Shown in pieces: positions 32,457 to 41,163 of a stretch of DNA of 64,000 nucleotides (the stretch's first letter is position 1; each line of letters opens with the position of its first letter). The stretch covers positions 1 through 64,000 of the forward strand of contig JAGBDV010000001.1 of NCBI GenBank assembly GCA_017937305.1, read 5' to 3'. A program made the translations under genes and the position numbers. The notes below the pieces were generated by a model. It was given only the letters and a program-made list of their open reading frames with translations. It ran no database searches and was not told the origin of the DNA. This DNA is from Bacilli bacterium (GTDB lineage Bacteria; Bacillota_I; Bacilli_A; ML615J-28; CAG-313).

Positions 32457-32642
32457 TTATTTTTTTTCAAGATAATTATTAATATTATTACATGTACAAT
32501 TATTTGAAGACTTTCCACATGTTTTACTATATGGGCAGCCTACACATTTTTGTCCACTTTTTTTAGCTCTAACAATATATATTACTGCAAGTCCAATAAT
32601 AATAATTATTGCTGCAATAATTATAAAATCTATTGGTTTCAT
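32457..32642 (-). CDS. FeoB-associated Cys-rich membrane protein, 61 aa
   Basis: One TM segment (FIIIAAIIIIIGLAVIYIV) is followed by a short cytoplasmic Cys-rich part, GQKCVGCPYSKTCG and NNCTCNN. This is the pattern of the small FeoB-associated (P12-type or virus-attachment-like named) proteins seen after FeoB in Firmicutes. It sits 12 bases after feoB. It probably assists Fe2+ delivery or redox handling on the inner face of the membrane. Confidence 0.85.
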   Translation of the reverse strand: MKPIDFIIIAAIIIIIGLAVIYIVRAKKSGQKCVGCPYSKTCGKSSNNCTCNNINNYLEKK

Positions 32643-32654
32643 AATTAAAACCTC

Positions 32655-34907
32655 CTAATTATTTTTTAAAGAACGATTATTTTTAATAATTAAGAATGTA
32701 AGTATTCCTGCAAATAATAATGTTACTGCCCAACCTAAAATTGGCATCCAAATTGAAGAAAATGATGCTTTAGTAAATAAGTTACCAAAGAATGCTACTA
32801 AGAATGCTATTGAATACCCCATACCAAATTGGAATCCTACACCACCAAATAACCATTTCTTACTCTTAATTTCAGAATTCATTGCACCAATTGCTGCAAA
32901 GCATGGTGGAGTAAATAGATTAAACATTAAGTATGCAAGTGCAATTACAGAACTAATTCCCATTACTGTACGTAATGTATCTGATCCATTACCAATAATT
33001 TCAAAATCAGAATTAATCTTATTAGGAGTACCATAACATACTGCAAGTGTACCTACGACATTTTCTTTTGCAATAAAACCAGTAATACAAGCAGCAGATA
33101 ATTGCCATGCTTTTTCATTACCAGTAATAGGTGCAAATATATATGCAAATGGTTTTGCAACATTAGCTAAGATTGATGTTTCAGCTGCAGCTTGTAAGCT
33201 ACTACTTACCTTATCCCAATCTTCCTCTAATGCTGGATGATCATTTACAGTATAAAGTTCTCCTAAAAAATATGAGATTGCATTAGATAAATCTTCTTCA
33301 TTTTCAATAATTACTAAATTATCCTCTTCATCAAGCATATAATAGTTACCACTATTATCTTTATATGCATAATTGTTTAGATATTCTTCTGTAATAGCTG
33401 ATGTACCACTTTCTGTTATTGCATCATAATCAATAATATTAAATTTAAATGTAAATGTCAGCATTAATTGAACAACAAAGTTACATACTAAAATAATTGT
33501 ACCAGCTTTTACAATGTAGCTCCAACCACGTTGTAACATTGAACCTGCTGCTCTTTTTAGGCTTGGACCTTTATATTCAGGAAGTTCAATAATAAAGAAT
33601 GATTTTTTCTTTTTATATCCTGTAAGTAAGTTAATTAATAAAGCACCAACAAAAATAATAATAATACCAACAAAATACATAATAGGTGCAACCCACTGTG
33701 ATCCAAAGAAGAATGCACCAGTAAATAATGAAATTACTGGAAGTTTTGCACCACATGGCATAAATGGTGCAAGTATTGCAGTAGAACGTCTTTCTCTTTC
33801 ATTTCTAATTGTTCTACATGCCATTACACCTGGAATTGCACAACCAGTACCAATAACAAATGGAATAACTGATTTTCCAGAAAGACCAACTTTTTTAAAT
33901 ATTGGATCAAGTACTACTGATACTCTAGCCATATATCCACAATCTTCTAATAATGCAATTAAGAAATACATTACCATTACAAGTGGCAAGAATCCGACAA
34001 CTGCAGCAACACCACCAATAATACCATCAACAATAATTGCAGAAATTACTGGATGAGCATTTTCTAATAGTCCTGCTACAAATTCTTGGAACATTTCTAA
34101 AAGCCCAACAAGGCCTGGAATTTCTTTACCAGCTATTTCAACACCTTCTGCAATCCAAGCACCTGGACCTACTTGAGAAATCCAGAATACTAAAAACATT
34201 ACTACTGCAAAAATAGGAATACCAAGCCATTTATTTGTTAAGACTTTATCTATTTTATCTTGGAAGTTATTTTCTTTTGTAAATGTTTTTCTTGTTTCTA
34301 CAACTTTTACAATATTATTAACAAATTCAAAACGATCTCTATCAGCTTGTTCAACTGCTTCTTTACTAGATAAATCAACTCCTTCTTGTGTATATGGAGC
34401 AATTTGACCATTGCCTAGTAATTTAACAGCTTCTTCTACTAATAGTTTTAAACCTTTCTTTGAAGTTGATATTGTTTCAACAACTGGACACCCTAGTTTT
34501 TCTGATAAAACTTTTGCATCAACATTATTTTCTTTCTTTTTATTCAAGTCACTTTTATTTAGTGCTACAACTACTGGAATACCAAGTTCTAAAATTTGTG
34601 TAGTAAAAAATAAGCTTCTTGATAGATTTGTAGCATCAACAATATTGATAATAGCATCTGGTGTTTGTTCTTTTACATAATTACTTGTTACACTTTCTTC
34701 AGATGTAAAAGGACTCATTGAATAAGCGCCAGGTAAATCAACAATAATGATTTCTTCACTGCCTTTATAATAACCTTTTTTAATTTGATGTTCTTTCTTT
34801 TCAACGGTAACACCGGCCCAGTTACCTACTTTTTCATTACGGCCAGTAAGTGCATTATACATTGTAGTTTTTCCACTATTTGGATTACCTGCTAATGCAA
34901 TTCTCAT
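32655..34907 (-). CDS. feoB: FeoB ferrous iron transporter, about 750 aa
   Basis: Fe2+ permease with an N-terminal G domain: G1 GNPNSGKTTMYNALTG (about 6-21), G2 region GNWAGVTVEKKEH, G3 DLPGAYSM, G4 NKSD, then a linker and a polytopic membrane domain with GYMARVSVVLD and PFMPCGAKLPV, including the conserved Cys. A polar extracytoplasmic insertion, rich in Asn, Glu and Asp, lies at about 510-580. The start at 34907 has GAGAGG upstream; the operator palindrome lies 20 bases before it. Second transport gene after feoA, with the regulator at the end of the operon. Confidence 0.95.
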   Translation of the reverse strand: MRIALAGNPNSGKTTMYNALTGRNEKVGNWAGVTVEKKEHQIKKGYYKGSEEIIIVDLPGAYSMSPFTSEESVTSNYVKEQTPDAIINIVDATNLSRSLFFTTQILELGIPVVVALNKSDLNKKKENNVDAKVLSEKLGCPVVETISTSKKGLKLLVEEAVKLLGNGQIAPYTQEGVDLSSKEAVEQADRDRFEFVNNIVKVVETRKTFTKENNFQDKIDKVLTNKWLGIPIFAVVMFLVFWISQVGPGAWIAEGVEIAGKEIPGLVGLLEMFQEFVAGLLENAHPVISAIIVDGIIGGVAAVVGFLPLVMVMYFLIALLEDCGYMARVSVVLDPIFKKVGLSGKSVIPFVIGTGCAIPGVMACRTIRNERERRSTAILAPFMPCGAKLPVISLFTGAFFFGSQWVAPIMYFVGIIIIFVGALLINLLTGYKKKKSFFIIELPEYKGPSLKRAAGSMLQRGWSYIVKAGTIILVCNFVVQLMLTFTFKFNIIDYDAITESGTSAITEEYLNNYAYKDNSGNYYMLDEEDNLVIIENEEDLSNAISYFLGELYTVNDHPALEEDWDKVSSSLQAAAETSILANVAKPFAYIFAPITGNEKAWQLSAACITGFIAKENVVGTLAVCYGTPNKINSDFEIIGNGSDTLRTVMGISSVIALAYLMFNLFTPPCFAAIGAMNSEIKSKKWLFGGVGFQFGMGYSIAFLVAFFGNLFTKASFSSIWMPILGWAVTLLFAGILTFLIIKNNRSLKNN

Positions 34908-34926
34908 ATTTTCCTCTCTTTCTCTT

Positions 34927-34942
34927 GTTAGCATTTGCTAAC
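34927..34942. promoter_or_regulatory. DtxR-type operator before feoB
   Basis: GTTAGC-ATTT-GCTAAC. The same palindrome with another spacer stands before feoA (35224-35239). It is likely bound by the DtxR-family protein encoded in the operon. Confidence 0.7.
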
Positions 34943-34990
34943 AGTTAGTTCAAAAAAGAAAACCTAACAAATAGGTTTAACTTTCTTTGC

Positions 34991-35203
34991 CTAAATAATA
35001 ATAGCTTTTGCAAGATTTTTATCAATATTATATCTTGCATCTTTTATTGCAACAACACATCCAGCTTTGATATGTTGAATAACTGTTATAGGTTCACCAC
35101 TATAACATCCAAGTGTAAATAAAAACGAATCTAATTCTTCATCATCTGTTTCAATATTTTTAATAATATATTCTACTCCAGGAGTAGCATCAAGTAAATT
35201 CAT
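34991..35203 (-). CDS. feoA: FeoA-family protein, 70 aa
   Basis: A small SH3-like cytoplasmic protein: MNLLDATPGVEYIIKNIETD, then LDSFLFTLGCYSGEPITVIQ and CVVAIKDARYNIDKNLAKAI, matching the FeoA fold with its central Gly-Cys and basic C-terminal strand. I start at the ATG at 35203 with AGAGGTG upstream; the longer frame would begin in the operator. FeoA modulates FeoB transport. It stands directly before feoB, as usual. Confidence 0.88.
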   Translation of the reverse strand: MNLLDATPGVEYIIKNIETDDEELDSFLFTLGCYSGEPITVIQHIKAGCVVAIKDARYNIDKNLAKAIII

Positions 35204-35223
35204 ACTTACACCTCTTTTCATTT

Positions 35224-35239
35224 GTTAGCATCAGCTAAC
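35224..35239. promoter_or_regulatory. DtxR-type operator before feoA
   Basis: GTTAGC-ATCA-GCTAAC, a perfect 6+6 inverted repeat about 20 bases upstream of the feoA start. Confidence 0.7.
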
Positions 35240-35257
35240 AAATATATTATATTACTT

Positions 35258-35713
35258 TTATAACTTATTTTCAACAATAATGCTTTTATTAATTAGATAA
35301 TTTTCTAATATTTTAGCAGTATTATAAACAATAACACTGCATGGACGATTATCATAATATGAAGTTGTTCTTGCTTCAGGATTACCACCAATTTCTGCAA
35401 TAATATTCTTAGATTCAAGTAGATCTTTACAAATTAAAGATCCATTTACTTTTTCAACTTCGAGTAATAAATTTCTAGTTTCTTCATATACATAAGCTTT
35501 ATCACTACTATCTAATAATAAACCCATTACTACTGCAAGTCCACTTGCAGCACCACACGTAAGACGTAGTCTTGCAAGACCTCCACCAAGTGGTAAAGAT
35601 AATTTAAGTAAAGATTTTTCATCAACACCTAGTACATCTTTAAATGCAAGCACTACTGCTTGAGAGCAGTTTAATCCTTCTTCAAATAATTTTTTAGCAC
35701 GTTCTGCATACAT
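35258..35713 (-). CDS. C_GCAxxG_C_C family redox protein, 151 aa
   Basis: The five-motif Cys pattern is visible: LNCSQAVVLAF, TCGAASGLAVVMG, SLICKDLL and NRPCSVIVYNTAKILE. Members are probable redox-active or metal-handling cytoplasmic proteins of unknown exact role. The start at 35713 has GGAGGT 7 bases upstream. It lies 18 bases before the feoA operator region and in the same direction, so it may be read with the iron genes. Such proteins often accompany iron and manganese transport loci. Confidence 0.85.
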   Translation of the reverse strand: MYAERAKKLFEEGLNCSQAVVLAFKDVLGVDEKSLLKLSLPLGGGLARLRLTCGAASGLAVVMGLLLDSSDKAYVYEETRNLLLEVEKVNGSLICKDLLESKNIIAEIGGNPEARTTSYYDNRPCSVIVYNTAKILENYLINKSIIVENKL

Positions 35714-35729
35714 AATTAATACCTCCAAA

Positions 35730-35978
35730 TATATATTATATTATAAAACATAATGTAATAAATTTCAATTAGTTTAATCTTTATAAAATTTTTTAAATTT
35801 GTAAGAGCAATTTTAATATTTTTTTTAAATATATAAGTAGAAGTAGTTTTGACTTCTACTATTTTTAATTTATAGGGGATATTACTATTCTTCGTATGAT
35901 AGGGGAAATTATATGAAGGAGGTAATATTTTATGTTTTGTTAATAAAAAAGAACTCCTTCATTTATATGGAGGAGTAA
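35730..35978. other. Intergenic region with hairpin and mini-ORFs
   Basis: It contains a hairpin AGTAGAAGT-N7-ACTTCTACT (about 35839-35862, T-rich after it on the plus strand). On the plus strand there is also an AAGGAGGT-led mini-ORF of only three codons (ATG TTT TGT TAA) before the hydrophobic peptide gene. Confidence 0.45.
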
Positions 35979-36077
35979 ATGATTATTAATTTAATCAAGC
36001 TTATATCTGAAATATTCAGATTAATAAGTAATATGATTAGTTTACTAGTAGTTTTAATAAAAAACAAACGTAAATAA
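35979..36077 (+). CDS. Hydrophobic small peptide, type I toxin-like, 32 aa
   Basis: GGAGGAG is followed by an ATG that opens MIINLIKLISEIFRLISNMI and ends LLVVLIKNKRK, an amphipathic or membrane-inserting peptide with a basic tail. This is the shape of type I toxins and holin-like or modulin-like peptides. The upstream arm ACTCCT can pair with AGGAGT and hide the ribosome site, a feature of tightly controlled toxins. A strong terminator follows 10 bases later. It is one of very few plus-strand genes here. No antisense RNA can be shown by reading, so the toxin call is inference. Confidence 0.5.
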   Translation: MIINLIKLISEIFRLISNMISLLVVLIKNKRK

Positions 36078-36081
36078 AATA

Positions 36082-36131
36082 TAAAAAAAAGTCCCAACGA
36101 ACTAAATTGAAAAACTGGGACTTTTCTTTTC
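36082..36131. terminator. Bidirectional terminator between the small peptide and the EAL gene
   Basis: AAAAGTCCCA (36087-36096) pairs with TGGGACTTTT (36116-36125). T-runs follow on both strands, so it serves the plus-strand peptide gene and the minus-strand EAL gene. Confidence 0.85.
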
Positions 36132-36222
36132 ACGAAGAATAGTTCTAAGTAGAATACTTAACTACTTCGCTTTTATTATATCATATATATTTTATTTTGT
36201 AAATAGTAAATTAATAAATTTT

Positions 36223-38898
36223 TTATTTTTTGTTTTTGTTTTGACCTACTGAAAGAGTATGAGTTACATTGTATCCTTCAATTAGTTCAATACATTTATT
36301 AATAGGTAATGCTTTTGAAATTAGGAATCCTTGAATTATATTACAGTTGTTTTTAGCAAGGAATGACATTTGTTTTTCATCTTCTACACCTTCTGCGATG
36401 ATACCTAATTCAAGGCTTGTTGCAAGGGAAGCAATTTTATTAACAATAGCTCTTGAGTACGCATCATTATTAAGTGATCTTGTGAATTCTCTGTCAATCT
36501 TAATAGCTGTGATTGGTAATTCTTTTAAGTATAACATTGAAGAGTATCCTGTACAGAAGTCATCTAAGTGGATCATGAAGCCTTCTTTTCTTAATGTTTT
36601 TAGTTTTTCAATTACTAGTTCAAAGTTTTCCATTAAGAATGTTTCAGTGATTTCAAGTGCAACTTTTGTTGTATCTACTTCATATTTTTTAGCTGCTTCA
36701 AGTAAACCATTAACGAAACCTTCTTCTAATAATTGAGCTGGTGATACGTTTACAGATACTTCAATATTATATTTTTCTAACTCTTTTGCTGCTTTCATAG
36801 CAGATTCATTAATGAATTTTGTAAGTTGAGTGATTAAACCATTACGTTCTGCATATTCAATATATTGAAGTGGTGATTGACGATAGTATTTAGGGTTATT
36901 CCATCTAATTAATAATTCACCACCACAGATTACTTTTTCACTAACATTATATTGAGGTTGCATGTACATTTCAAATTCATTATTTTCAATTGCATATCCT
37001 AAGTCTTGTTCAAGAACTTTTTCAGATGAAATGAATCTTTCGATTGCTAGTGAATATACTTCTACATTATTAATATGTGATCCTTGTACTTTTTCATTAA
37101 GTTTAATTAATGAATTATATATATCTTCAGGATCTTCAGTTGTAAATGTTTCTAAGTCTAGGTTATATACTGCAAATGTTAAATCAAGTGGGAAACGGTT
37201 ACGTTTAACTTCAATTGGTTTTTTGAATTCATCTGTTAAGAATTTAGCAAAATCAAGTACTTGTTCGTATTTTTCTAGATCATCTATCGCAAGAGCAAAT
37301 GTAGCTTCATCAACATAATATAAAGACATAACTCTAGGGTCAATTAATGATTCTAGTTTTTCTTTACCTTTAATGATAATTTCATCACCAATAAACTTAC
37401 CATAGAATTTTTGTAAGCTTTGATAATTTTTTAGTTTAATAAATACTAATGAAATTAAACCTCTATTTTTCTTAGTGTTGATTTGATCAACATATTTTGC
37501 GATATCTTTTTTGAATAAAGTCTCATTTGGAAGTTGTGTAACAGGATTGTATAATGCAAGATTAAAGTAACTATTATTAAGTGCTTCGTCAGAAGTTGCA
37601 TTAATACATGTCATAATATAATTACCAAAGAATCTTAATACGATACAACGTAAGTATACAGTTTCACCACCATTTACTTGTTGAGGAAGTAATTTAATTG
37701 TAAGTGGTTTTTGTGTGAATACTGCGATAACATAGTCATTATAGTTTTCTTTATAAATAAAGTCATTAACTGAAGTAAATTCACTTGGGTTAAGAAGTAA
37801 TTTTCTAAAGTTAGAATTCATACTTAAAATCTTACCATTTTTATTTACTTTCATTTTGTAGATTTTATCGTTATATCTTTGATATACCATTAAATCAATG
37901 TCATTACTCTTCTTACTTAAGAAAATATAACTACCACCAAGGAATAAAATAACAACACTAATTACCACTGCAAATGCTGCTACAAGTGGAACAACTGCTT
38001 GATAGATAGGTTTTGTTACACGGTCAAATGATACAAGTAATACTAAGCATAATTCAGTTTGATATTTATCAGTAGAAAGGTTTGATGCAAGTAAATAACA
38101 AGTTTCATTTTTGTATCTAATATCACTAATACTTACTAATCCTACCTCACCACTTTCTGGGTTAAGGGCTTTATGTACATCATCAACAATACCAGTTTCT
38201 GTAAATTCTGCTTCTAGCATTTGATAGAATGGACCAATTTTTGCTCCTTCTTTTTGATATACACTCTTACCATCAGGATACATGATGAATAAGTTTTCAA
38301 ATTCAATTAAGTCTATAGCTTTATATAATTCATTAAAGTATGCTTCTGCATCAAAGTAAACTACTATTTCACCGAATTTAAATACGATAAATGGTTTACT
38401 TTCAAATTCAGAAGTTTTACCTTCATCTACTTTACATTCTTCAGGGTTACCAAAATTGATAATTGTGAATGTATCAGCATCATTTAAATCAATATATGTA
38501 GCGTTAATATCTTGATAGTAAATATTATTAATATAATAATTATTCTTATTATATCTTGATACATATGCACCAAAACCAGATTCAATTCCTTCAAAGAATA
38601 GGATTTGATTTTTATAGTTTTCTAGTGCTTCTAGTTTTTTATTTACTCTTACTTCTTGTTCTTCATCTGTAATAGTAGATGTAATTTCATATACTTTTTC
38701 TTCTAAATATTGATAGTCACTTTCTAATTTAGTTTCAATAGAATAGACAGTTGTGTTTTGAACAATCTTTAGTTCATCACCAATATTCTTTTTAAGAATT
38801 TGATTGCTAATAAAACCATATGCTACTATAACAATTGTAACTAAAACACCTATTGTGACTAAACCAACAAGTAAGTTAGTTATAAATGCTCTTTTCAT
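36223..38898 (-). CDS. Membrane GGDEF/EAL protein, probable c-di-GMP phosphodiesterase, 891 aa
   Basis: Two TM segments (about 9-30 and 303-327) frame an extracytoplasmic sensor of about 270 residues. A linker, a degenerate GGDEF domain (about 450-615, with YYVDEATFALAI where GGDEF should be) and an EAL domain (about 630-880) follow. The EAL residues look complete: GGELLIRW, NVSPAQL, LEITETF, LDDFCTGYSS, IKIDREF, AEGVE, IQGFLISKAL. So it probably degrades c-di-GMP and does not make it. It lies 16 bases after the 227-residue gene and may be co-transcribed with it. Confidence 0.9.
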   Translation of the reverse strand: MKRAFITNLLVGLVTIGVLVTIVIVAYGFISNQILKKNIGDELKIVQNTTVYSIETKLESDYQYLEEKVYEITSTITDEEQEVRVNKKLEALENYKNQILFFEGIESGFGAYVSRYNKNNYYINNIYYQDINATYIDLNDADTFTIINFGNPEECKVDEGKTSEFESKPFIVFKFGEIVVYFDAEAYFNELYKAIDLIEFENLFIMYPDGKSVYQKEGAKIGPFYQMLEAEFTETGIVDDVHKALNPESGEVGLVSISDIRYKNETCYLLASNLSTDKYQTELCLVLLVSFDRVTKPIYQAVVPLVAAFAVVISVVILFLGGSYIFLSKKSNDIDLMVYQRYNDKIYKMKVNKNGKILSMNSNFRKLLLNPSEFTSVNDFIYKENYNDYVIAVFTQKPLTIKLLPQQVNGGETVYLRCIVLRFFGNYIMTCINATSDEALNNSYFNLALYNPVTQLPNETLFKKDIAKYVDQINTKKNRGLISLVFIKLKNYQSLQKFYGKFIGDEIIIKGKEKLESLIDPRVMSLYYVDEATFALAIDDLEKYEQVLDFAKFLTDEFKKPIEVKRNRFPLDLTFAVYNLDLETFTTEDPEDIYNSLIKLNEKVQGSHINNVEVYSLAIERFISSEKVLEQDLGYAIENNEFEMYMQPQYNVSEKVICGGELLIRWNNPKYYRQSPLQYIEYAERNGLITQLTKFINESAMKAAKELEKYNIEVSVNVSPAQLLEEGFVNGLLEAAKKYEVDTTKVALEITETFLMENFELVIEKLKTLRKEGFMIHLDDFCTGYSSMLYLKELPITAIKIDREFTRSLNNDAYSRAIVNKIASLATSLELGIIAEGVEDEKQMSFLAKNNCNIIQGFLISKALPINKCIELIEGYNVTHTLSVGQNKNKK

Positions 38899-38914
38899 GT
38901 TTCTTCCCTCTTAA

Positions 38915-39598
38915 TTAAATATTTTTAAAACTTTCTATATGATCTACTGCAATATTAACCATTTCATCAAAATATGGTAAAACCATATTAAAATCAATTC
39001 TATTTTCAGTATTTAAGTGTATTGTATTAATATCGTAAGTAATCATAAGAGATCTTCTTTTACCTGATTCTGGGTTTTGATTGTTACCAATTAATACATT
39101 ATTGATATTAGTTACAACATTTACTTGTTCATTTTGAACTTCTTCTGGAGTATTAATTCTAAATGATAGTTCTGTTGTTTTTGGATTTTTTGGAACAAAA
39201 CTAATACGGTTAATTAATTCTTGCATTTTACTTCCATCATCATCAAATGTAAAGAAGCTTGTAACATATGCAATTCTATTTCCTAAAGGTTGTTCTAAAA
39301 TCTCTGAAATTTGTTTAAATACACCTTGTGCACTATTTAAAATTTGTGGCATCGATTCTGGTTTTACCCCAGGATACTGAACATCAATACGATTAGGTCT
39401 TAAGATAATTGTATAATGTTCTTTTTGATTAACTACTCTCATAACCCTTCCAGATTTATTTTGGGGATTATTTGGTTCTTGGTTAATTGAAATATTACAC
39501 TCTTTATATATTTCATTAATTCTAGGCATTACATCTTCATCAAATACTAAGAATGAACCAAATATTGAAAATAAATTATTTAAATTTTGTAATTCCAT
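38915..39598 (-). CDS. Uncharacterised soluble protein, 227 aa
   Basis: No signal or TM segment. The middle holds YTIILRPNRIDVQYPGVKPE, then NRIAYVTSFFTFDDDG and TELSFRINTPEE, followed by SLMITYDINTIHLNTENRID, alternating strands and helices. The arrangement is distantly like TIGR04255-type proteins, but I cannot confirm it. It lies 10 bases after the thioesterase gene and before the EAL gene, all in one direction, so it is part of a housekeeping run. Function unknown. Confidence 0.6.
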   Translation of the reverse strand: MELQNLNNLFSIFGSFLVFDEDVMPRINEIYKECNISINQEPNNPQNKSGRVMRVVNQKEHYTIILRPNRIDVQYPGVKPESMPQILNSAQGVFKQISEILEQPLGNRIAYVTSFFTFDDDGSKMQELINRISFVPKNPKTTELSFRINTPEEVQNEQVNVVTNINNVLIGNNQNPESGKRRSLMITYDINTIHLNTENRIDFNMVLPYFDEMVNIAVDHIESFKNI

Positions 39599-39608
39599 AG
39601 ATATCCTC

Positions 39609-40328
39609 CTATTTTTTAGTTACTACTGATGTAAAGATTAATTTATCATCACATACCCCAGTAATATAAGTATTATCGTTATCTAGCTGTTTATAGATTT
39701 TCATTTTGTTATTTTGTTTAATTTGATTAATATAGTTTACTGCAAGATGATTAATTTCAACTGCTTTATAATCACAAATATCAAAAACTAGTTCTGCATA
39801 TTTTGCGTTATTCATATGATGATAAATATCTATATCTGATTTTCTAACTGTATAATCACATAAATAATTTATATCATCTTTTACATTTTTTGGTTTTGTT
39901 AGTTTTTCTTTAAATAAAACCGATTCAATAAATTCACCATCTGGATACACACTATCTGATTTTATCATTTTTAATGTACTAAAGTCAAGTAAAACCCACG
40001 ATGCACATCCTTTTGCGTAAACTTTTCCACTTAAAGATGTAACTTCATATTCTCTTTTGAACTCTACTTTTGAAGGAGCATGCGGAAATGTTTTAACTAC
40101 TACAGTTTCCATTGGTGTAGGACTTTCATACATATATAAGTCTTGTCTTACAACAATCCATGCATAACCATTTTTATCACAGTATTCATTACCAATACCA
40201 AGTAAGTCTGCATGGTCTCCTGCAATTCTTTGAAATATATCTAAATAGGCATAAGGTTTCATACCATAATGTTCATCGAACATACCATTTGTTAATGTAA
40301 AATGTTTTTCGAATAAAAGAACACTCAT
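39609..40328 (-). CDS. Acyl-ACP thioesterase, 239 aa
   Basis: Double hot-dog fold of the acyl-ACP thioesterase family. The N-terminal half shows YLDIFQRIAGDHADLLGIG, YAWIVVRQDLYMYESPT and VVVKTFPHAPSKVEFKREYE, then GCASWVLLDFSTLKMIKSDS. The C-terminal half shows the catalytic-type HHMNNAKYAELVFDICD and INHLAVNYINQIKQNNKMKI. It releases fatty acids from acyl carrier protein in the cytoplasm, providing free fatty acids for lipid synthesis or export. It is followed by the 227-residue gene at 10 bases. Confidence 0.9.
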   Translation of the reverse strand: MSVLLFEKHFTLTNGMFDEHYGMKPYAYLDIFQRIAGDHADLLGIGNEYCDKNGYAWIVVRQDLYMYESPTPMETVVVKTFPHAPSKVEFKREYEVTSLSGKVYAKGCASWVLLDFSTLKMIKSDSVYPDGEFIESVLFKEKLTKPKNVKDDINYLCDYTVRKSDIDIYHHMNNAKYAELVFDICDYKAVEINHLAVNYINQIKQNNKMKIYKQLDNDNTYITGVCDDKLIFTSVVTKK

Positions 40329-40340
40329 ACTCTATTCTCC

Positions 40341-40865
40341 TTATAGTTTTATTTGTTTAAATACTTCCCCATTAACATTTTTAATTTCTAAGACATTATT
40401 AGATAATGTTGCGTAGCACGCAATATTATCCTTTGGAATACTTATTGAACCAATATTCACATATATATTAGACTCTAAATAATCAACTTTAGTAATATGC
40501 GTATGTCCATAAAGAACAACACTATTCTCTACATTTAATGGTTGTTTAGAATTATATTTATGACCATGTGTTAAATATATATGTTTATTATTATATAAGA
40601 TACACGCAAGAGAAAGAATAGGAAAATCAAGTACCATATCATCTACTTCTGCATCACAATTACCTCTTACACATATAATCTTATCTTTTAATGGATTTAA
40701 AATATTAATCACTTCTTTAGGATTATATGAAATAGGTAAGTCATTTCTTGGTCCATGTGGTAAGATATCACCAAGTAATAATAATTTATCAAATGATTCA
40801 TTTTCTAAAACTTTCTTTAAATTAAGAGTACTACCATGAATATCTGATATAATTAAATATTTCAT
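40341..40865 (-). CDS. YfcE/MJ0936-type metallophosphoesterase, 174 aa
   Basis: Calcineurin-like phosphoesterase: MKYLIISDIHGSTLNLKKVL, LLLLGDILPHGPR, IICVRGNCDAEVDD, IYLTHGHKYN and VLYGHTHITKVD give the D-H, GD, GNCD, GH and GHTH metal ligands in order. Size is that of the single-domain YfcE group. Cytoplasmic, broad phosphodiesterase activity expected. It shares one base of its start with the stop of the Dabb gene (TAATG), so they are coupled. Confidence 0.9.
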   Translation of the reverse strand: MKYLIISDIHGSTLNLKKVLENESFDKLLLLGDILPHGPRNDLPISYNPKEVINILNPLKDKIICVRGNCDAEVDDMVLDFPILSLACILYNNKHIYLTHGHKYNSKQPLNVENSVVLYGHTHITKVDYLESNIYVNIGSISIPKDNIACYATLSNNVLEIKNVNGEVFKQIKL

Positions 40866-41158
40866 TATTCTACCTCATAGTCTACTGCAACGCTAGCGCA
40901 TCTAATTTCATGCATTAGAGGTTTTACTACTGTGCAGTGATATAAATCTTTTTGATAAATTTCTAAATGTTCCATTGATTCTACTAATACTTCAAGAATA
41001 ATATCATAACTTCTTTCACTATGTAATAGGTCAATTCCTACATGAATATCAATTACAGTTGGAACATTTTCTTTCATTGAAAGAAGTGTTTTTTTAGCTT
41101 CTTCAATTCTATTTTTATATTCATCTTTTATTTTAAAACAAACAATATGTTTAATCAT
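40865..41158 (-). CDS. Dabb (stress-responsive A/B barrel) protein, 97 aa
   Basis: A dimeric alpha/beta barrel pattern: MIKHIVCFKIKDEYKNRIEE, ENVPTVIDIHVGIDLLHSER, YDIILEVLVESMEHLEIYQK and HCTVVKPLMHEIRCASVAVD with the typical H-C-V-KP-M segment. Members are small cytoplasmic proteins of uncertain role. It is coupled to the phosphoesterase gene downstream and starts 5 bases after the YbaK-type gene. Confidence 0.9.
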   Translation of the reverse strand: MIKHIVCFKIKDEYKNRIEEAKKTLLSMKENVPTVIDIHVGIDLLHSERSYDIILEVLVESMEHLEIYQKDLYHCTVVKPLMHEIRCASVAVDYEVE

Positions 41159-41163
41159 TTTAT

